A DNA stretch of 64,000 nucleotides. It comes from a virus. Shown here in pieces: positions 45,466 through 52,913 of this stretch. The notes under the pieces were generated by a model. The model did not search any database and had not been told where the DNA came from. It saw only the letters and a program-made list of their open reading frames with translations. The DNA is taken from the IMG/VR virus record IMGVR_UViG_3300023210_003077, positions 62,001-126,000 of that record; one strand, written 5' to 3'. The number at the start of each line of letters is the position of its first letter. Position 1 is the stretch's first letter. A program made the translations under genes and the position numbers.

Positions 45466-46176
45466 TTACATAGACCATAGTAAAAATCCATTTAATTCAC
45501 CATCAAACTGACATTCTTCACCTAAACAATCAGTAATAACCTTTGTTGAAAATTCTTTATTAAAAATTGAATTCATTTTATCTTCAAAATTTTCTTTTTT
45601 AATCAAATCAGAAAGATCAATAGAAATTGAATCAGTTAATTCAACTTTATTTTTAGACAATTCATCAAATAAATGGTCTATCATATTACTTACTATTAAA
45701 TCAATATCCTCTTTTGAATAAATGACAATATTGGAACCATCATTTCCCCAAGAAGAAATTTTAAATAAATGTTTATCAGAATCAACAACATCTATTTCAC
45801 CTAAATTAGTATCGTGATAATCAGCTATTATTTTTTCCATTTTAATATCAGCCTTCTCAATACCTTTATAAAGACATTGTTTTAATGATTGTATTTTAAA
45901 TTCAGCAGATTCTAAGAACTTGTGATTCTCAAATGTAAGAACACCATCAGACTCCATACTGAACCTATCATCAATTATATCAGTTAGTATAGTACCAGCA
46001 CCTTTAATATCACCTAATTTATTTCTTTCTAGAAATCTATTAAACCTACTAGAACCAGGAGAAAGATACTTTTTCAATTTAGCAGGACGTATTTTCCACT
46101 TATCGATATACTCATCAACAAGCTCATTCATTATTTGATAATACTTATTAGCATCTTCTCTGTTATTAATTGACAT
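45466..46176 (-). CDS. Hypothetical protein
   Basis: 236 codons, acidic and helical; one region (HLFKISSWGNDGSNIVIYSKEDID) looks beta-stranded. Starts inside the end of the zinc-ribbon leader gene (11-base overlap), so probably the second gene of that unit. No family recognised. Confidence 0.65.
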   Translation of the reverse strand: MSINNREDANKYYQIMNELVDEYIDKWKIRPAKLKKYLSPGSSRFNRFLERNKLGDIKGAGTILTDIIDDRFSMESDGVLTFENHKFLESAEFKIQSLKQCLYKGIEKADIKMEKIIADYHDTNLGEIDVVDSDKHLFKISSWGNDGSNIVIYSKEDIDLIVSNMIDHLFDELSKNKVELTDSISIDLSDLIKKENFEDKMNSIFNKEFSTKVITDCLGEECQFDGELNGFLLWSM

Positions 46177-46486
46177 ACTTTTTCTTCTCTTTTGCTTTTA
46201 ATGATAATAAATTAACAAATTTATCTTTACTATCTTCCCTCTCACTTCTCAAATCTTCTACTTCATCATCCTCTAACCTTGACTCAACCATATCATAGTA
46301 ACCATCTTCATCCAATTCTTTAATGTTACCCGTATCACAAAATCTACACTTAACACAAGGATCATTAAATGATTCCCAAAGAGCATTACAAACATTGCAA
46401 TTATAATACATTGTTAAGTCTGATTTAGATGATATTGGTAAAGTATTACTAAAATCGAAAGATTCGTATTTTTTAATATGATTCAT
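46166..46486 (-). CDS. Leader-bearing zinc-ribbon protein
   Basis: 106 codons from ATG 46486, chosen because it yields the shared leader MNHIKKYESF; an ATG seven codons earlier lies in the promoter-like TTTTATATATAG stretch. Two Cys pairs, CNVC near 30 and CVKCRFC near 45, make a zinc ribbon. The C-terminus is a charged helix. Probably a small DNA/RNA- or protein-binding factor. Confidence 0.68.
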   Translation of the reverse strand: MNHIKKYESFDFSNTLPISSKSDLTMYYNCNVCNALWESFNDPCVKCRFCDTGNIKELDEDGYYDMVESRLEDDEVEDLRSEREDSKDKFVNLLSLKAKEKKKYVN

Positions 46487-46534
46487 AACACTATATATAA
46501 AAAACAAAAATTATAATTTAACTATAAACATAAT

Positions 46535-47257
46535 ATGAACATATCATGCCAAGATAATCTTGATTTACTAAAAACATTAGATGACAACTCAATAGATTTG
46601 ATATACGTAGATATCTTATATGGGACTGGTAGGAAATTCAAAGACTACCAAGACTTAAAACCCATAAAATCTGATATAGAAGAACACTATATACCTAGAT
46701 TAAAGGAGATGCACCGCGTATTAAAGGATACAGGAACCATATACCTACAAATGGATACTAAAATCAATCACTGGATACGTTGTATAATGGAAGACATATT
46801 CGGGTATGATAATATGAGAAACGAAATCATATGGAATTACAATACAGCTCCCAGAAAGAAATTAGATTTTGGAAAAAGACATGATATAATATACCGATTC
46901 ACTAAAAGTAACAATTATAAGTTCAACCCAATCAGAGAACCTTATGCTAAAAGTGCACCAAGAGGTTATGCTAAAGAAAAGTACTATCACAAAGACGGTA
47001 AAGTAATTGGTGATGTATGGAAAATGAATATTCTAGGACAAAACGATAAGAAGGAGCGAGTTGGATATGATACACAGAAACCGAAAGAACTTATTGATAG
47101 AATAATAAGAGCTTCGTCAGATGAAGGTGATTTGGTAGCTGATTTTTACCTAGGAAGCGGTACATGTGCTGTTGTTTGTAAGGAGCTAAAGAGGGATTTC
47201 ATTGGATGTGATATAAATCAGAAAGCTATTGACTTAACTAAAAAAAGATTAGAGTAG
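46535..47257 (+). CDS. DNA N-methyltransferase with atypical catalytic motif
   Basis: 240 codons. SAM-dependent DNA methyltransferase of the beta class by order: catalytic motif IV first (IDLIYVDILYGTG, D26-I27-L28-Y29), and the SAM-binding motif last (DFYLGSGTCAVVCKEL near 200, then GCDINQ). The usual N6-adenine/N4-cytosine motif is DPPY; here it is DILY. QKP and SDEGDLVAD are also conserved. It probably modifies phage DNA against host restriction, unless the altered motif lowers or changes activity. Followed 16 bases later by a second methyltransferase. Confidence 0.82.
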   Translation: MNISCQDNLDLLKTLDDNSIDLIYVDILYGTGRKFKDYQDLKPIKSDIEEHYIPRLKEMHRVLKDTGTIYLQMDTKINHWIRCIMEDIFGYDNMRNEIIWNYNTAPRKKLDFGKRHDIIYRFTKSNNYKFNPIREPYAKSAPRGYAKEKYYHKDGKVIGDVWKMNILGQNDKKERVGYDTQKPKELIDRIIRASSDEGDLVADFYLGSGTCAVVCKELKRDFIGCDINQKAIDLTKKRLE

Positions 47258-47273
47258 TTTTATATATACTCTA

Positions 47274-47846
47274 ATGAAACACTTACTCACTAGAAAAATA
47301 TTCGAGAATCAAGAAGAATTAAATAATCAAGACACTCTACTAAAGTTAGATGACAATGCTGATATTGAGTTAGTAGAGAAAATACAATCACTTATTTCAA
47401 GTGGTTCTATCTTAGAAATTTCTTGTGGTAACGGGGCTGATGCTTTAGAACTCTTAAAAAGAGGATATGTAGTATTCGGAACAGAAAACAATCAACAATA
47501 TGTAGACCACGTTAATCAGAAGATTAACTGTGTTAAACACGACACCAAAAACAAATTCCCATTTCCTGATAATTCATTTGATTTAGTTTATTCTAGATTA
47601 GGACTTCACTATTTCAGTGAGTCAGAATTACAAAGTATATTCAAAGACATTAGTAGAATCACAAAAGAGTATTTAGTATTTACTGTTAAGTTAGTAAATG
47701 ATATACAAACAGGTAAAACAATATTTAATAAAGAAACTTGGGAAGATTTAGTATCAAATGAATTTGAGATAGTTTCATCTGAGATAAAGGAAGGAATTCT
47801 TTATGATAATCAATCAAAATGGTTAGAAATAGTTGCTAAGACATGA
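47274..47846 (+). CDS. Leader-bearing class I SAM methyltransferase
   Basis: 190 codons. Leader MKHLLTRKIFENQ with a possible cut after IFE. Then a class I methyltransferase: ILEISCGNGADALELLKRG near 46-64 (SAM-binding), FGTENNQQYVD (acidic ribose contact region), and FDLVYSRLGLHYF near 101-113. It lacks a DNA-specific DPPY motif, so the substrate may be RNA, protein or a small molecule. The stump of another leader gene begins inside its final codons (47843). Confidence 0.75.
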   Translation: MKHLLTRKIFENQEELNNQDTLLKLDDNADIELVEKIQSLISSGSILEISCGNGADALELLKRGYVVFGTENNQQYVDHVNQKINCVKHDTKNKFPFPDNSFDLVYSRLGLHYFSESELQSIFKDISRITKEYLVFTVKLVNDIQTGKTIFNKETWEDLVSNEFEIVSSEIKEGILYDNQSKWLEIVAKT

Positions 47847-47984
47847 AATATCTAAGAAAATTTAACGAAAGTAATGATATAAAATCAGATGTTTATGATA
47901 TACTACTAAAAAAATACAAGTGGTCGTGATCCTGAGTGGGAAGATATTTATTTCATCAACTCATCCTTTTTAGCTAAAGGTTAA
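47843..47984 (+). pseudogene. Frameshifted small leader gene
   Basis: ATG 47843 overlaps the stop of the methyltransferase gene. Reads MKYLRKFNESNDIKSDVYDI and then stops early at 47929. Removing one A from the A7 run near 47908-47914 restores a frame continuing TSGRDPEWEDIYFINSS to TAA at 47984 (about 46 residues). The leader suggests a former member of the capsid-targeted family, inactivated by homopolymer slippage, or a sequencing error. Confidence 0.55.
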
Positions 47985-47985
47985 T

Positions 47986-47996
47986 TTTAATATATA
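47986..47996 (+). promoter_or_regulatory. Late promoter element before the 48001 gene
   Basis: TTTAATATATA 5 bases before ATG 48001. Confidence 0.6.
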
Positions 47997-48000
47997 AGAC

Positions 48001-48903
48001 ATGAATTTAAGACAAGTAAGAGCATATTACAACACAAAACCAGTTGAGTTTATTATTAAAGAAAAATATGACTTGATTGAAAATCAAGAGTTTGTTCCTA
48101 GATTTTCATTAAAGAATGTTAGAGATATAGCAAATATTCCTATTAACGAACCAGTTAAATATTCGGATGAATTAATGATTAAAGCTATTAAATATGGTAT
48201 GATATTCTTACTTAACTACAAAGGAGAAAAGGATTCTCATTTTGCTGGCCATGAAAGAGTTATATATCCAATGGTATTAGGTAGGTCATCAAAAGGTAAG
48301 ACTTTACTTAGAGGATGGCACTTAAATGGTTGGTCAGTATCACAAAAAAGACACATTAATAAGATATGGAGACTTTTTAGAACTGATAGAGTATTGTCAA
48401 TGACATTTACTGGTTCATTTTATAGACTTCCACCAAACGGATACAATATGAATGATAAAGGAATGAGAGGTGGTATGATAGCACGTGCTGATTTCAATGA
48501 AATAAGAAGAAACCAACAAAACCTTGTTAAACAAGATAAGATTCAAAGTAGAGAAGAGGTTACTATTGGAGATGAAAATAGAAAATTCGCTATAATTAAA
48601 GTTAAAGATGCTGACAGTCAAGTAGATTTAACAAACCCAATGGAAAATGCTTATATCAATAATATTAAGGATATGGTTGGGTTAAGAATGTCTTTTCTTA
48701 AAAGTATTTATGGTAATAAATATATTGCTATTTTAGGAGCACTTGGTCAACCAGGAAATACAGTTAAAGTTTTAACAGACAAAGGTACACAATTAGGAGT
48801 TTATAAAGTATTAGACTCTATAACAGGAGATGTATTAAAAAATATTAAAAGAGTTAAAGGCAATTCACTATATGACCTTTATCTATTTGACGAAAAAGTA
48901 TAA
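48001..48903 (+). CDS. Phage protein with WYL-like segment
   Basis: 300 codons. Central stretch HERVIYPMVLGRSSKGKTLLRGW followed by WRLFRTDRVLSMTFTGSFYRLPPNGYN (about 82-143) is reminiscent of WYL ligand-sensing domains, with the same order of conserved R/Y/W positions. No helix-turn-helix is visible, and a strong late promoter precedes it, so a virion or late function is likelier than transcription control. Next small gene begins 5 bases later. Confidence 0.6.
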   Translation: MNLRQVRAYYNTKPVEFIIKEKYDLIENQEFVPRFSLKNVRDIANIPINEPVKYSDELMIKAIKYGMIFLLNYKGEKDSHFAGHERVIYPMVLGRSSKGKTLLRGWHLNGWSVSQKRHINKIWRLFRTDRVLSMTFTGSFYRLPPNGYNMNDKGMRGGMIARADFNEIRRNQQNLVKQDKIQSREEVTIGDENRKFAIIKVKDADSQVDLTNPMENAYINNIKDMVGLRMSFLKSIYGNKYIAILGALGQPGNTVKVLTDKGTQLGVYKVLDSITGDVLKNIKRVKGNSLYDLYLFDEKV

Positions 48904-48907
48904 TAAT

Positions 48908-49231
48908 ATGATTTATAATTTCAAAAAGTTTAACGAAGAATTAAAAATGTCTGATTTGGATGAAAATACATTATCACAGATAAATGATAATTTATTATTT
49001 AGATTAAAAGAATATAGAACTTCTATACTTTTGAACATGGATAAGAAAATAGATTCAAGAACAATACTAAGAGAATTAAACAAAGAATTCACCAAAGAAT
49101 TCATGGATGATTTAGGATTAGAAGATTTTCTTAACGAAGTTAATAACATTTTATCTTTAGAAGAAGTTACTAAAAGAATGATAAGAGATCATTTCAAAAA
49201 GTTATATGACAAAATAAATAAAAAAGCATAA
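48908..49231 (+). CDS. Leader-bearing helical protein
   Basis: 107 codons from ATG 48908; the earlier ATG at 48872 would overlap the preceding gene and hide the leader MIYNFKKFNEELKM. The body is entirely helical and charged, ending in KKLYDKINKKA. No family recognised. Terminator follows. Confidence 0.65.
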   Translation: MIYNFKKFNEELKMSDLDENTLSQINDNLLFRLKEYRTSILLNMDKKIDSRTILRELNKEFTKEFMDDLGLEDFLNEVNNILSLEEVTKRMIRDHFKKLYDKINKKA

Positions 49232-49233
49232 AA

Positions 49234-49256
49234 AACCACTCAAAATCTGAGTGGGT
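49234..49256. terminator. Bidirectional terminator
   Basis: Stem CCACTCA/TGAGTGG with A and T tracts, between convergent leader-protein and endolysin genes. Confidence 0.78.
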
Positions 49257-49274
49257 TTTTACTTTATTTTAGTT

Positions 49275-50006
49275 TTAAACTAAATCAACTTCATCTATTA
49301 ATGTATAAGTAAATTTATTACCAGTGTGTGCTTTGAAATTATCACAAACATCCATCACAAACTCTTTATGTTCCCAATTAGAGAAAACTTGACAACCAGC
49401 AGACCATTTACCAATTTGTTTAGAAGGGTACTTTCTACCAGAACCATGAATATTTATACCAAATAAACCATTTTGTGTATTAGACTCATTCAAGTCATAA
49501 TTATTATCTTTATCATTATCTCTATAAACTGTTATCTTACCAGTTTGTCTTAATGCTCTATGACTAGGCTTTATGTGTTGTCCACGAGACCAACAATCTT
49601 CCCATTGACCAGGTTTAAGAACAGCTGATCCCATTTTATTCATAGGGTGGTTTAACCAATAAACCCCAGGGTTAGTTGTATTCGGAAATATTTTTAAATC
49701 TTCTTTTCCCTTCTTAGATTCATATTGAGAAATAGCATAATCAGTATTTTTACCACTAACACCATCCTCCGATAATTTTCTACCATTGGCTCCTATAAAT
49801 CCCCAATTATTTAAAAAAGATTGTTTTTGTTTTAATGATAAAGTAGAAGGCATTTCTGGGATAGAATAAACCATACAGAAGAAATCATTAAACGAATCTG
49901 GTATATCTAATGTGGTTCTCACTCCTATCATATTAGGTCTATCTGTATACCATTTATATCCTTTGTTTTTCATAACCCTTTTAAGGTTTCCTATTGTTAT
50001 ACTCAT
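49275..50006 (-). CDS. L,D-transpeptidase-fold endolysin/peptidoglycan enzyme
   Basis: 243 codons. The C-terminal half carries the YkuD-like active site GINIHGSG (H187), then KWSAGCQVF with the candidate catalytic C205, the form seen in Bacteroidota-phage lysins (WSAGCQV). The N-terminal half (SLKQKQSFLNNWGFIGANGR) may help bind the wall. No signal peptide, so a holin or similar is needed for export. Probably the lysis enzyme, or a virion-associated wall enzyme. Confidence 0.7.
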   Translation of the reverse strand: MSITIGNLKRVMKNKGYKWYTDRPNMIGVRTTLDIPDSFNDFFCMVYSIPEMPSTLSLKQKQSFLNNWGFIGANGRKLSEDGVSGKNTDYAISQYESKKGKEDLKIFPNTTNPGVYWLNHPMNKMGSAVLKPGQWEDCWSRGQHIKPSHRALRQTGKITVYRDNDKDNNYDLNESNTQNGLFGINIHGSGRKYPSKQIGKWSAGCQVFSNWEHKEFVMDVCDNFKAHTGNKFTYTLIDEVDLV

Positions 50007-50072
50007 AAGATACTTTTATTTTTAGTATATATAATAAACAAAATACCCATTTTTAGATAAAATTCGATACAT

Positions 50073-50351
50073 ATGCAAGAACCAACAGAGTTAGAAATTA
50101 ATGAATACCTTGATTACCTAACATCACATATAATTATAATTTCTGATTATATAAAAAATAATAATATTAATAAGAAGAATATTATCAATCAACATCTAGA
50201 TGAGATGGGAGAATCATTAATATCAGTATTAAATATTATCAATAATAATGGTCACTCATCAAATGATATATATGAGGGTATCGATAATTCAACAATTAAA
50301 ATCATAAGAGATTTCAAAATCTCAAAGATTATGGATGAAATAAATAAATAA
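50073..50351 (+). CDS. Hypothetical helical protein
   Basis: 92 codons, Asn/Ile-rich helices (YIKNNNINKKNIINQHLDEM). No family recognised. Upstream of the UvsY-like gene, probably same transcript. Confidence 0.55.
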   Translation: MQEPTELEINEYLDYLTSHIIIISDYIKNNNINKKNIINQHLDEMGESLISVLNIINNNGHSSNDIYEGIDNSTIKIIRDFKISKIMDEINK

Positions 50352-50428
50352 ATTTTGAAAAATATTTAAATCAAAACATAGATAAAGACATAAAAGGTAT
50401 GATTAACAAATGAAAAAAATATTTAAGT

Positions 50429-50926
50429 ATGAACCCATATAACCAAGAAGAATTAGAGAGAATCAAAAAAGCAAAGGAGACTAATGATAAATTAGAAGAC
50501 TTCTTTAATGACAAAAGAACAGATTGGAATAAAAATGTGGAACCATTATTTCAAGTACTTTCTTTGGATTTAAGTATTCCCTCAAATGCTAAACCATTAC
50601 TTGATGCTCAAGCTAACGCTCTCACACACAGACAACAAATTAACGAACAAATTAACTTCTTTTTAAATAAACGTAGTAGAGAAACGACTAAGATAAAGAA
50701 ACTTAGACAAGATAAATTTGTTTTTTATGCAACGGGTTTTGGTATGAAAACCAATTTAGGAGAAAAGGGTATTTTAATAGACGGTCACCTAGCCGAGAAT
50801 GATAGATGTATGGAATTAATAGAATCATATATAGAATTTTTAAGAGACACCGTAAGAAATCTTGAAAGCTTTTCATATTCAATAAAGAATATGATTGAAT
50901 TAATGAACTATTTAGGTCGTAGTTAA
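50429..50926 (+). CDS. uvsY: UvsY-like recombination mediator
   Basis: 165 codons (T4 UvsY: 137). The helical core matches by pattern: HRQQINEQINFFLNKRSRETTKIKK (T4 HSSIKKEMLRIEAQKKVALK), DKFVFYATG (T4 LDYYSGRG), then LIDGHLAENDRCMELIESYIEFLRDTVRNLES (T4 LSADKDVLKVDTSLQYWGILLDFCSGALDAIKS). UvsY loads the UvsX recombinase on gp32-coated DNA. Location near the clamp and other replication genes supports it. Confidence 0.65.
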   Translation: MNPYNQEELERIKKAKETNDKLEDFFNDKRTDWNKNVEPLFQVLSLDLSIPSNAKPLLDAQANALTHRQQINEQINFFLNKRSRETTKIKKLRQDKFVFYATGFGMKTNLGEKGILIDGHLAENDRCMELIESYIEFLRDTVRNLESFSYSIKNMIELMNYLGRS

Positions 50927-50950
50927 TATTTTATAAAAAACAAATTAAAA

Positions 50951-51343
50951 ATGAAGTATCCTAGATTTATATCAAAAGAAGATTGGTGTATAAAGACTGA
51001 TTTTATGGGCCTTTCAAAGGAAAAGGTCATTTATGAAAAAGGTCATATATTTGAACCAAACGAAAATGGTACATATGAGGTTCTAGATCCTTATGGTGCT
51101 TATCAACAGATTGATGAAAAGACAATGAAAGAATTTAAGACTTCTTTTGAAAGTGATGAGAATTTCTTTGAAATTTTAAAGGAAGATGAAGACTTCGATA
51201 TAATAATCGAAGAAATTCCAGATGATGATGATGTACTTGTTAGAAATTGGAGAATTCAATTAGATGTTAAAACTACGAGAAAGAAGTTAAAGGAAGTTGA
51301 AAGAATAATTAACGAACACGTTAAACCTATCTTAAATACTTAA
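50951..51343 (+). CDS. Hypothetical acidic protein
   Basis: 130 codons. N-terminal small beta domain (VIYEKGHIFEPNENGTYEVLD) like SH3-type folds in phage proteins, then acidic stretches (EEIPDDDDV) and a basic helix. Overlaps the convergent leader gene by 12 bases. No family recognised. Confidence 0.62.
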   Translation: MKYPRFISKEDWCIKTDFMGLSKEKVIYEKGHIFEPNENGTYEVLDPYGAYQQIDEKTMKEFKTSFESDENFFEILKEDEDFDIIIEEIPDDDDVLVRNWRIQLDVKTTRKKLKEVERIINEHVKPILNT

Positions 51344-51658
51344 AACCATATGTATATCCTTTTCAATATTAATTAACCCACCACTTATGGATTTTGCCTG
51401 ATTGGTGAAATCAACAGTATCACCAACTATTTTTTTAACTATCAAATTATCGATGTCAAATTCATATCTAATAGATAAATCATCTTTAGTGAAATTAACT
51501 ATTAATTGATGATCATTTTTATTCTCCCATTCATATACTATGTTCTGGCCATCAGAAACACCATTTATAAGTGTTCTTATCTCTTGCATTTTAATATCGA
51601 TAACATTATCCGAGTTCTCTATGAATTCTCTAATAAATTGATTCCATTTTTTTACCAT
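51332..51658 (-). CDS. Leader-bearing hypothetical protein
   Basis: 108 codons from ATG 51658. The upstream ATG at 51685 would place the start inside or before the late-promoter element, so the internal start is preferred; it gives MVKKWNQFIREFIENSD, a member of the leader family (compare MIKKYNQFVNERVNE at 62 kb). The rest is beta-stranded. Function unknown. Confidence 0.65.
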   Translation of the reverse strand: MVKKWNQFIREFIENSDNVIDIKMQEIRTLINGVSDGQNIVYEWENKNDHQLIVNFTKDDLSIRYEFDIDNLIVKKIVGDTVDFTNQAKSISGGLINIEKDIHMVLSI

Positions 51659-51662
51659 AACA

Positions 51663-51673
51663 TATATATTAAA
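51663..51673 (-). promoter_or_regulatory. Late promoter element
   Basis: Minus-strand TTTAATATATA 5 bases before ATG 51658. Confidence 0.55.
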
Positions 51674-51728
51674 ATAACTAAACAAAAAAAGATTTACATG
51701 ATATACTTAGTAATAATATTTCTACGAA

Positions 51729-52517
51729 ATGGCGAATAAAGTAAAATTTAAAATAAACGGAGACACATTTAATACATTTGTTTCTAAATTAAGTGATTTA
51801 TCAACTATTGATGATAGTGTTAGGTTGAAAATAGATAATGATGATGTATTAATGTATTCTATCTTAGGTAAGAATATATTACTCGCCTTCAAAAACTATT
51901 TAATACCAACAGATGAATTTCTCATAAAAAACGATGACCTAGATTATCAATTAGATTTAGTCATACCTAATATCAAGAAATTTGTTAAGAACCTTGGTAT
52001 GATCAAGGATCCGGATAAAGTAACAATAGAATTTAATTATAAACCATCAGCCGATGATAGAGACATTTATCAAGTAAGATATTTCCAAGTATCTTGTGGT
52101 CGATTTAAGATTAATTGGGTTGGTGGAGAACACAATAATGAAACTAGAGAAATCAATAAAGAAATGTTAGCTAAGAACTTAAATCTAAAAAATAGTAAAT
52201 GGTCATTCGCTCTTACGAAAGATGATTTCACTGATATTAAAAAACTTTCAAGTATTAACTCAGAGAGAATTATAAATATTGGTATCGATAAAGGTATTGT
52301 TAACTTCTCTGAAAAATCAGCTTGGGATTTAGAAGTCGATAACTTAGAAGATGATAGAAGTTCTAACCTTATTTTTAATAAAAGGTTTTTAAATTGCATA
52401 AACGCTGAGAGAGAAAAAATCACATTCAGTATATTCGAAACCTTTATGTTAGTTAAAGATGAAGAATCTAATTTGATGCTTAGCTTCGAACAAGATTTTG
52501 AAGAGGATGATATTTAA
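51729..52517 (+). CDS. 45: Sliding clamp gp45
   Basis: 262 codons (T4: 228). T4-type clamp features: N-terminal VKFKINGDTFNTFVSKLSDL, then DNAsheet strands with LDYQLDLVIPNIKKFVKNLG, and C-terminal ITFSIFETFMLVKDEE. As a trimeric ring it tethers DNA polymerase and, in T4, activates late transcription with gp55. The C-terminus is acidic (FEEDDI). Confidence 0.85.
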   Translation: MANKVKFKINGDTFNTFVSKLSDLSTIDDSVRLKIDNDDVLMYSILGKNILLAFKNYLIPTDEFLIKNDDLDYQLDLVIPNIKKFVKNLGMIKDPDKVTIEFNYKPSADDRDIYQVRYFQVSCGRFKINWVGGEHNNETREINKEMLAKNLNLKNSKWSFALTKDDFTDIKKLSSINSERIINIGIDKGIVNFSEKSAWDLEVDNLEDDRSSNLIFNKRFLNCINAEREKITFSIFETFMLVKDEESNLMLSFEQDFEEDDI

Positions 52518-52537
52518 TCAAATAATTTTAATCTAAT

Positions 52538-52897
52538 ATGATAAATTTATACTTACCATTTTACGGAATTGAACTTAAATGTGATAACTCAGACCATATT
52601 GAGGTACTTGGTAAAAGATTCGTCTCGGTACACCACAAAAGAACTGGATTAGATAACAAATTGTTCACTTTTTACTTAGATGAAAGAGACAATACAATTG
52701 ATATCCATACATCCACTGAAATGAGTAAGAAATTAGAAGAAAAATTTAATGAGTTTAAAAACTCAAATATAAATTATGGGAATATAGGAAGTGGTAGTGA
52801 ATATGAGTATGATGGAACAGAAAATATTTTACTAAAAGACTTTTTCGAATATCTTAAATCAGAAAACAGAGAATCAATAATAAATCAATCAATATAA
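52538..52897 (+). CDS. Hypothetical protein
   Basis: 119 codons, alpha/beta, with a hydrophobic N-terminal strand (MINLYLPFYGIEL) and acidic body. No family recognised. 16 bases upstream of the TonB receptor gene, so it may be the first gene of the NAD-salvage transcript or the last of the clamp transcript. Confidence 0.6.
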   Translation: MINLYLPFYGIELKCDNSDHIEVLGKRFVSVHHKRTGLDNKLFTFYLDERDNTIDIHTSTEMSKKLEEKFNEFKNSNINYGNIGSGSEYEYDGTENILLKDFFEYLKSENRESIINQSI

Positions 52898-52913
52898 ATC
52901 AATAACAAAAAAT

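Noticed and set aside
50410-50443. Tiny frame MKKIFKYEPI resembling the leader
   Set aside because: Ten codons overlapping the UvsY-like start; too short to support a gene and probably coincidental in A-rich DNA.
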